Assembly: GCA_030142905.1 (NCBI GenBank)
Contig: JASJOG010000412.1
Span: forward strand, 62,001-126,000
Length of the DNA: 64,000 nucleotides
DNA from: Heliopora coerulea
Taxonomy: Eukaryota; Cnidaria; Anthozoa; Scleralcyonacea; Helioporidae
Direction: 5' to 3'
The notes beneath the pieces were generated by a model. That model ran no database searches, had not been told where the DNA came from, and saw only the letters and a list, made by a program, of their open reading frames with translations. The translations under genes and the position numbers were made by a program. This document shows positions 56,647 through 64,000 of this stretch, piece after piece (positions within the stretch are counted from its first letter, which is position 1; every line of letters starts with the position of its first letter).

Positions 56647-58761
56647 GAGGGGGTGGACAAAAAAAAGTGGCCATCCTGAAAAATTGTGTTTAACGTAACA
56701 TAATTATCACAGGATAAACGGGCGTGGTTAAGAATGACCGTTTTATGATATATACGTTGAAGTAATATCAAATATTATCTCAAATCTTGATTTCAATCAC
56801 TGGTTTTTAAAATACACAAATGTTAAGCAGTTTTCAATTCTATTATAATTCACAAATTCCTGGTGCATCTCTGATGTTCTTAATTTTGACTCTCGCAAAT
56901 TTCTTCTCACAATCACCAATCAAGTTTAGGCTCCGTCCACACGGATGCGGATTCGTTTGAAAACGCAACGTTTTCTTTGCGGATTCGCCTTCCGTCCACA
57001 CGTATCCGGCAAATACGCTCACCGAAAACGCAACCTTTTGAAAACGGTGTCCAGAGTGGAAAGTTTTGAAAACGCAACGCTAGCGTTTTCGTGTGGACGA
57101 ATGAAAACGGAACCTTTTGAAAACGATGACGTAATAGTCTCGAATCCAGTCCATCCACGTGCATCGGTGCACTGGTAAATTAAAAATGGCGGACAGACAA
57201 GCTGTTTTTTTTCGATATTAATCGGGCTTATTTCAAGCCTTATCGTATATGTTCAGTTAAATGTTGCGATGTTAAGTTTTCAGGCTGATTATACAAGGAA
57301 GTGAATGAACATAATCAGGCTTCTTTCATTGCCAGTCGCAAAAATTGGGACAGTGAAATGCTTAAACAGAAGGCGTCAAGCTCGATCTTGACGAATCTGG
57401 GTTAGACCTGGACGAACAAGTGCTTGGTGGGCTAGTTTCGTCAACGACATAGTTGGCCTAGAGGAGTGGAATATAATAATATATAATAGCGCATACTCAG
57501 TAAATGATTCTAGCATTTTCGGTCGTTTTAGCGAAGTCGTGTGGACGATCGAAAACGATTTAGATGCGCTAAGTGTGGACGCAGATTTTTTGGAAAGCGG
57601 AAAAAATGTTTGCGTTTTCAAACGAATTCGTATACGTGTGGACGGGCCTCATTTACAAACATCTACAACAACAATAGTAATTCAAATACATTCCTACTGT
57701 ATGCACCTTTCTAAACTTAGCTGGCACTCTCTCCAATTTGATCACAGCTTTGCGTCAACGAGGCATGCTTCGAATAAGCTGATGCAAGTATTTTTCGGTG
57801 ATAACTTGCAATGCATTTTTGATTGCTACAAGAAGTTTGTTTTCATTTTCCAACTTTTGGTCTTTTGTTAATCAGTCCAATTCAACCCATAAATTTTCAA
57901 TAGGATTTAGGAGAACCCATTCCCATTCATCAATATTACCACAAATGTGCTCACAAGAGAATAATACTCAAGGTAAACGATTCTTCACACTCACAAACGG
58001 TTTCTCAGATTTTTTCTCCATTCGATATCTCTCTCCTTCAAGAGGTGATCAATGGCTTTGGCGGATAATTTGACCCCCGTCCGAGCTTCTAATTTATGAG
58101 CTATCTTATGTTTGGTTAGGGTGCCTGATCTGGAAGTTTTAATGATTAAACGGTCAGGTCGATCGGTAGTTTCCAGCCAGAACCAGGATCACGACTACAA
58201 TCTTCACTCAATTTACCTTAATGCAAAGTTGTTTTTTGGGTTTTTTTGGGGGTTTTTTTTACCAGAATAGCTCATGCTGAATTTTTTTTGAAACTGTTCA
58301 TGTGGTAACTCCAGCTTAGAGCAACCCAAGAATTTCATGATTCCTTCTAATTTTCATCTCAGACTTTTCGGTGCTGACTTTCTTCGATCCCTTACTAGCT
58401 ACATCACTTTCACATTAAACCCCAATTAAAACGTTCAAAATTGTACATGTAACTGCCATTTCGGCTAATAATGTTTTGTACTTAAGTTATCAACTAAATA
58501 TTGTGGGATGCATGATATTTCGATGATTTTATGGACAAGATCATATCATCCAATTTGTAAGAAATAGGAGAAACTGCACTATGTTTTGCATAATATATTA
58601 TCATAGAAAGTATGAAGAATTGATGTGTGTTCCAAGCCAGCAATTAAAATTAGTATGTCAAAAGCTTTTTAAACAGATCTCTAAGAAAGGATTCTAAAAT
58701 TTAACGGTTTTTGTTAATTTCTATATTTTTGTAGATGGCCACTTTTTTTGTCCACCCCCTG
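56647..58761 (-). mobile_element. Degraded Tc1-like transposon
   Basis: Ends (C/G)AGGGGGTGGACAAAAAAAGTGG in inverted orientation are flanked by TA (56645-56646 and 58762-58763). On the minus strand at about 57910-57700 the transposase end is readable: NPIENLWVELD, then LLVAIKNALQVITEKY and LIRSMPR, with stops. NPIENLW carries the third catalytic Glu of Tc1 transposases. A MITE sits inside. Confidence 0.85.
56939..57649. mobile_element. 711-bp MITE with GGCTCCGTCCACACG ends
   Basis: Ends GGCTCCGTCCACACGG and ACGTGTGGACGGGCC are continued by mirrored ATTCGTTTGAAAACGCA. Several internal GTTTTCAAAACG-like and CCGTCCACACG motifs repeat within each arm. No transposase frame. Inserted into the Tc1-like element. 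Confidence 0.8.
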
Positions 58762-58994
58762 TACTACATACGGTTTCCACTTATCATTATCATGATTGAG
58801 ACGCCTGACTGACCTCACTTTGTCTAAATTCTCTTTTGCTGTCTGTTTTACATTCTGTAGGGTCGTTCAAACACGCTGTGCGTACTGTTTGGGTAGCAGG
58901 ATTGGTAGCTGTTACTCCGAATTCTAGCTCTAGAGGCAACACGCGGGACCTTCCCAAAAACTAATTCGTATGGGGAAAACCCAGTAGGGTCGTA

Positions 58995-59290
58995 AAAAAC
59001 CTTTACTAGCCGACAACTTCAAAAAATATAAGAGAAAGCAAATTCCGAAAAAGAAAGCCATCTTTTAACTTAAGATATAAGTTATCAAAAGATGAAGCTG
59101 TGAATTAGTGATATTTCGATTTTATTGCAAAATCATCTTCAGACTAAGTGAACTAAGTGAACTAAGTGAAGATGATTTTGCAATAAAATCGAAATATCAC
59201 TAATTCACAGTTTCATCTTTTGATAACTTATATCTTAAGTTAAAAGATGGCTTTCTTTTTAGGAATTTTCTTTCTCTTACAGTAGAGTCG
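58995..59290. mobile_element. Palindromic insertion with hammerhead core
   Basis: Arms of about 110 bp (59040-59147 and 59160-59270) mirror each other almost perfectly around a short (GTGAACTAA)n centre. The insertion is flanked by AGTAGGGTCGT (58984) and AGTAGAGTCGT (59281), an 11-bp target duplication with one change. It splits the gypsy integrase. No protein coding. Confidence 0.8.
59105..59147 (-). ncRNA. Minimal hammerhead-like motif, perfect helices I and II
   Basis: Minus strand: helix I TTAGT, core CTGAAGA, extra T, helix II GATTTT/AAAATC with loop GCAAT, GAA, self-complementary ATAT, C as cleavage base, helix I ACTAA. Helix I has 5 pairs and helix II 6, with no mismatch. Helix III is only self-complementary, so cleavage would need a dimer. 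The opposite arm lacks the CT of CTGAAGA. Confidence 0.65.
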
Positions 59291-59394
59291 TGTTTGGTGG
59301 TATTGTATGCGAAAAGAACGGGATCTAACAATAAACCCCAATCATCTGTTCCAACTCATTCCATCAACTATACGTTAGGGTTATAAAATCGAGT

Positions 59395-61215
59395 TTATTA
59401 AAAAACCCTTTCAGAACTCATGCCCTCCCCCACGGCGTTCTTTCTCTCCCAATGAAAGGAAAGCAATTAATGAGGAAGTAATTAAAATGCTCGGGAAAAG
59501 AAGCCACCCGTGTGTGCTCCTACAATTTAGGGCAGTTTATCAAAAACCCATTTCTTGTCCCCAAAAATTCGGTTGAACTTTGACCAGAAGATCAATTTGA
59601 AAGCCCGGCAATTCCTTCGTTCAGTACTTCCATTTTAAAATGGGGATTATTAATTCATTAATTGATTTGTTACGGCCCGGTGACTTTTTAGGCACAGTGG
59701 ACCTAAAGGATGTTTACTTCACAGTACCTATACTCAATGATTATTCAAAATATTTTCGGTTTTGTTGAAACGGCATGCTTTATGAGCTCCTTTCTTTACC
59801 TTTCAAATTATCATCAACTCCTCAGATATTTACTGAAATTATGAAGCCTATTTGCGGGGTCGAGCGATTCGTCTTGTAATTTTCTTGGACGATATTGCTG
59901 CTTTTGGTAGTCCTTTCAGGAGTGCAAAACTAGTGTAACCAAAGTGATCGATTTACTCGGGTGATGGGCTTCATCATTAATCACGAAAAGTCCAACTTAA
60001 TTCCACGGCAGATAGCCTTATATGTTGGCCATATTACAGATACGTCTTCTATGAATAAATTTCTTCCTCTTGAAAAAATATCTAAAATATCTGACTCAGC
60101 ACGAGCTTTACTTTCTCCCCTAACTTGTTCGGTTCGAGCTCTAGCACGGGTCATCGGTCTGATTGTCTCATCCTTCTGGGCGGTTTTGCAGGCAAAACTT
60201 CACTAGTGGTCCCTTGAACATTTAAAACTGCAGACGCTTAAGGCCAGCAACAGTAATTTCGATGTTACTATGTCACTTATGCCCGCCGTTCGATCCGACT
60301 TGCTTTGGCGGGTACAATCGGGTCTCCTGTATAATGGCGTTTCTCTTCGATAAGCCGTTCACATCGTCTCCTTTACAACAACTGGTGCCTCGAAATCTGG
60401 TTGGGAAGTGGTATTTGAAGGCCAGCTTACCAGTTGTAGGTGGACACTTCCAGATGCCAGTAGGCATATAAACTCTCTTGAGTTATTAGCGATCTTCTTT
60501 GCTCTTCAGAGTTTTATTCGTTCTTATGATGTTAAGCTTATTAAGGTCTTTTGTGCTAATACAACTGCTGTGATCTACATCAACAATATGGGCGGAATGA
60601 TCATTTCGTTTGATGAGCTTACAGTACAGATCTGGCAATGGTGCCTCGGCGACCATTGCATGATTGAAGCCTCTTATTTACCAAGCCGCGAGAACTATAG
60701 TGCGGGTTTTGTATCCAGGGAACCTTGCTCTAGGTTAGACTGGAAACTACAGCCTGACGTGTTTAGCAGAGTAACTGAAATCCTTTTTGTGCCCGACACC
60801 GATCTTTTTTCAATGCAGTTCAATGCACAGTTAAGGCAGTTTGAATCCTGGGGACTAGACCCAGACGGGGGGTTCTATAACGCCGTCTTCTCAAAAACTC
60901 GCTTATCTTAGCCGCATGGCCTGTGTCAGGCAACAACTCTTTAACTCAGGGATTTCTCACCTAGTAACCGACCTTATCCTCAACTCTTGGTGTCCAGGAA
61001 CTCAAAAACAATAATGAATTGTTCCGCGTGGCAGCACTACTGTCGCTGGTGTCGTACGCAATAAATCGATCCCTGTCGTGCAACTGTAATCGAGATTGCC
61101 GAGTTTCTGATCCACGAATTTGACGCGGGCAAAGGTTATCGGACTATTAACAGTCACCGTTCAGCTCTGTCATCAATCCTACCGCAAGTCGACGGTTCTG
61201 CTGTGAGTCAATACC
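59395..61215 (+). pseudogene. DIRS-like reverse transcriptase and RNase H
   Basis: Frames read LRPGDFLGTVDLKDVYFTVP (motif A region), LVIFLDDIAAFG (motif C with both Asp, about 59872-59905), then HINSLELLAIFFALQSFIRS and EASYLPSRENYSAGF (RNase H part, 60465-60715). DIRS retroelements copy RNA into DNA and integrate with a tyrosine recombinase. Frameshifts and stops (for example near 59768 and 59876) break the chain. Confidence 0.85.
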
Positions 61216-61790
61216 ATATTGTTATATAGCTGAAGTTTTGCTTGAGGTAACACTAACTCCCATTGGTTGAATTATGGTCATATGGTCTTATTTAAATCTA
61301 AACGTGTTCCGCAACAATTTTATGTCTTTAGCATTTGATTAAAGCATGCCGCATGAAATCCGGCGATAAATAGCACAAATTCCAGTAGCATATGAATGTT
61401 TGTTTCACACGAAGACGTGAATGGAGCCTGAATTTCAGAAACTACTTTTTCCCAATCTTTCACACGGCGAAATACATCTTATAGACGGAAAAGACTTTGT
61501 AAATACACGAAAGGTTATCAAAATTGATGTTGCATCACTTTTTGTATTTCGTATGGAGGTTTCAGCAGAAGAATCGTCACCGAAAAACCTACAGAAACTA
61601 TTGAGGTAGGAGTTAACTCGTTTTCTTTTTTTCTTGTCTCTGTCGCTATATAACAAAACACTTAATGCCCAGTCCCTAGGCATACAGTTTTCCTTTTCCT
61701 CGACTTCGTCCCGGGAAACATCGAACCTCTCGGGAAAAGTAAGACTGTTTCTCTCGGGACCGGACATTAAGTGTATATTAGTATCCGCCT
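61216..61790. mobile_element. Insertion inside the DIRS element
   Basis: About 570 bp separates the end of the RNase H region (VDGSAVSQYHIV) from the recombinase start (LLKGVFHEKPSAPRYA), which normally adjoin. The insert contains GTCCCGGGAAACATCGAACC and a CCGGACATTAAGTG end, with a 62-codon plus frame at 61421 of no known family. Edges are approximate. Confidence 0.5.
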
Positions 61791-62490
61791 TTTGAAGGGT
61801 GTGTTCCACGAGAAACCCTCAGCTCCTCGATATGCTATTACTTGGAACGTTGGTACCGTGCTGAAATATTTGAAGACTCTGCACCCCGTCTCCAACTTGC
61901 TATTAAAGTCTCTTACCTTAAAGCTTACTGCATTCTTGGCACTGGTCTCCGCGCGACGTGCTCAAACATTGGTGTTTCTTGATACAGCCTTCATGTCCAT
62001 CACGACGTACTCAGTAAAATTCGTTGTGTCCACGGTTCTTAAGACATCGAAGCCGAACAAGGACTCAGTGGAAGTTTTCTAAACGTGGTTTCCTACGTGC
62101 GAATCCTTATGCGTGTATTTAACCCCTCTGTGGGTATCTAAAGCGTACGAAGACCTCCAGAGAGACTGTTGGAACAACCAGGCTGCTTCTGTCCTATGTT
62201 AATTTTTTTCGACCAATATTCCCGGACGCTTGTGCGCGATGGCTTAGAACAGTTTTGAGTTTATCTGGAGTGGACGTTTCAATCTTTAAAGCCCACAGTT
62301 TTCGTACTGCCTCCTCGTCTAAGGCAACCTCCTTGGAGATATCAATTGACCATATGCTTAAAACTGCAAATTGGTCTAATGAGAACATCTTTACACGGTT
62401 TTATCTGAGGGATGTATTACCTGTTCAACGCTTGTTCTCTTACGTTATTTTGCAAGAAACATATTATTTTAATAAATTTGTTAACATAGC
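61791..62490 (+). pseudogene. DIRS-like tyrosine recombinase
   Basis: Reads LLKGVFHEKPSAPRYAITWN, then LTAFLALVSARRAQTLVFLD (first catalytic Arg), then a break near 62080, then VDVSIFKAHSFRTASSSKA (HxxR motif) and FTRFYLRDVLPVQ (catalytic Tyr). All recombinase catalytic positions I can identify are kept, but frameshifts split the protein. Copy of 18943-19535. Confidence 0.83.
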
Positions 62491-63763
62491 AATGTTTCTT
62501 GTTTTAAACATGCATAATGAATCCCGTAGTGCCACATGTTGTGAAGAAGAATAAAAATTATGCAAAGGTACATACCTGCAGCATAACTGCAGTTCTCCAA
62601 ATACCATGTCGAATACCATATTCCTCCTTTTTAAATATGTAACCGCATATACCCATCCCCTATGTTACAAACATTGCCTTTCTTTTGAATCCATTCAGGG
62701 AAAGACTGACGAAGGAACGTGACCAAGGCTTCTATTACCCTTGGCATCATTTCAATTAAAATGACGTCGAAATCGTGGCGACCTGCACTGAGTGTTGGAA
62801 AATGCATAATCAATCCTGTAGTGTGAGAAATGGCATTCGGAGAACTGTAACTTTACAGGACTCCAACTTGTGACAACAAACATTAGAACATAAAGTAACA
62901 CAATGAAGCGACAAAAATTCGCACAATCCTTTAGAATAACGTTATACACAACAAAAAGAAAAAAAAATTGAAATTTCGGAATAAACTGAAGGAGTAAAAG
63001 GATTTAAAACTTTAGGATAAGGTCATAGAGAAATGTCATACCTTTAATTTAGACCCTCAAAGTGAAACTTATTTCCTTGTTTAAATGAAAGGAAAAACAT
63101 TGAAAACCTTGGAATTTCAGCAGCAGACAACATTATCATCTGTGTGAAGAAATTCACATGAAAATGTTCCGCGTTAAATCGTGGGACGAGTCTGAAAATT
63201 ACTTATGCCAGCTCCTTTTCAAATGAGAGTGGATAAAAAATTAGCCATGAGGGGAGGAAGCTGATTTGGCCTATCAAGACTCAATAGGGCAAATGCCTGT
63301 TCCCCCTGACAACGAACATGTTACTTCCAATTATTATGGATCATTTAAATTTAAGATTTTATCAAAAGATCCATCTTAAGTTTAAAAAATTATAAAACAT
63401 TTACAATGAAGCCCTTCAGTGAAAGACTTAGTTCTGTTCATGGCGCTAACGCATACTCCAGGGTGGTCGATCTCACACGCCCCTTGAAAACAGTCACTCG
63501 CGACCCTGGTGCACTAAACGTACTGATTAGCTGTCAATGCGAGGCTACGTCTGGTTGTATATGAGGCATATATTCCGTTCTTTATATCTTCCATTAACTC
63601 TTTCTCGGCAGTATAAGACTTCTATTATCATACTACAGCCAACCCAGACGACTTATCAAACTTATCAAAGTGAGGGTTTCCGCCAGGAAAGTTATATCTA
63701 ATATCATTTTCTCTTTCGGCCAGCAACACAAGACTTCAATTCCTTTTTTTTATTCTGGCTTAA
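62491..63763. other. Non-coding; nothing recognised
   Basis: AT-rich sequence without a supported gene or repeat boundary. Confidence 0.4.
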
Positions 63764-63931
63764 GGCCGATTACCAGTGGGTGTAAAAAGTCGCAAGGGTA
63801 ATCTTGTTCTTTGAATCGATTGGGTAATATTGGCTGACGCAAAATGTCGCGCGGAAAAGTTGACTTCAAGTAAACTTTTTCACAATAGAATTGTCACCCC
63901 CGCGACTTTTTACACCCACTAGAAATCGGCC
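63764..63931. mobile_element. 168-bp MITE with 30-bp inverted ends
   Basis: GGCCGATTACCAGTGGGTGT followed by AAAAAGTCGC at the left is mirrored by GCGACTTTTT and ACACCCACTAGAAATCGGCC at the right. Internal AAAATGTCGCGCG recalls the TTAA MITE at 39766. Confidence 0.88.
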
Positions 63932-64000
63932 ATAACACTGTAGCTAGACAATTTTACTCGTTTGAAATCGATAATCCCTAAGAGAGATCCAATATTTTAA

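Larger units (their letters stand above)
56214..59370 (-). pseudogene. Ty3/gypsy pol C-terminus (integrase), interrupted twice
   Basis: Going down from 59370 on the minus strand: LLLDPVLFAYNTT-like integrase sequence, then the palindromic insertion (58995-59290), then DPTGFSPYELVFGKVPRVLP. After HDNDKWKPYV comes the Tc1-like insertion (56647-58761), and then LGQKVWVKRPKTGKLGRKWIG, VVNRLGVTYRVRSKDGNVEV and the tail toward the LTR. TGFSPYELVFG and the GPY/F-like segment are signatures of Ty3/gypsy integrases. Stops and shifts make it non-functional. Confidence 0.85.

Noticed and set aside
1..64000. CRISPR arrays, operons or prokaryotic defence genes
   Set aside because: No regularly spaced identical repeats, no Shine-Dalgarno-led gene strings and no bacterial gene density; the tandem repeats present are microsatellites or transposon subrepeats.

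Overview
This window looks like animal nuclear DNA. Spliced exons are bounded by GT-AG signals and separated by long introns, and most of the rest is built from DNA transposons, Penelope-like, DIRS-like and Ty3/gypsy retroelements, tRNA-headed SINEs and palindromic MITEs. There is no bacterial operon structure. An ephrin gene together with GIY-YIG Penelope elements, DIRS elements, Crypton and hammerhead-ribozyme repeats suggests a cnidarian, most likely an anthozoan such as a stony coral. That assignment is inference, since no search was run.

Host genes. The clear one is a minus-strand ephrin. Its receptor-binding exon is at 28381-28727, the end of that domain at 25252-25365, the juxtamembrane stalk at 24862-25110, the transmembrane exon at 22714-22801 and the cytoplasmic exon with stop at 21261-21555. 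All four junctions agree in reading phase. The first exon (signal peptide) was not found and should lie above 28.8 kb. A second minus-strand coding stretch of unknown function at 36906-37788 begins at a good acceptor but is broken by a frame change and a stop. A Crypton/QRICH1-like 129-codon frame is at 53841-54230. A possible minus-strand first exon is at 43478-43510.

Mobile DNA from left to right: unrecognised sequence (1-1867); a 627-bp palindrome of two inverted tRNA-SINE copies (1868-2494); a full Tc1/mariner-type transposon with an intact 362-codon transposase (2868-4747); a MITE (5112-5645); a decayed hAT (ZMYM1-like) transposase with its right end (8170-9646); palindromic MITEs (10397-10692); a Penelope 3' end (11828-12377); a pogo/Tigger remnant (15403-16118); a Penelope copy and its hammerhead ribozymes (17061-18935) abutting a DIRS recombinase fragment (18943-19535). 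Then come the ephrin gene with a ribozyme-bearing tRNA-like repeat just upstream (28755-29154), inverted Penelope copies (32331-33296), a second ribozyme/tRNA repeat (33487-33740), a MITE with TGGGGTAAAATGGGTC ends (38466-39386) and a Penelope reverse-transcriptase fragment (40584-41640). Further right are an internally deleted hAT with 8-bp duplications (44212-45478), a Penelope end (46690-47229), a TTAA-flanked MITE split by a SINE (49585-50200), a hAT inside a pogo-like end (51899-53072), a Ty3/gypsy LTR and pol remnant split by a Tc1-like element that itself holds a MITE (56000-59370), a palindrome with a hammerhead core (58995-59290), a DIRS element (59395-62490) and a terminal MITE (63764-63931).

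The most notable system is a set of hammerhead-like self-cleaving ribozyme motifs in at least four unrelated repeat families. One is a textbook type I hammerhead (17878-17923, minus). One is a type III-like hammerhead that defines the ends of a 252-nt tRNA-headed monomer (28766-29017, minus). Several are minimal versions with a self-complementary helix III, a form that can work only as a dimer.
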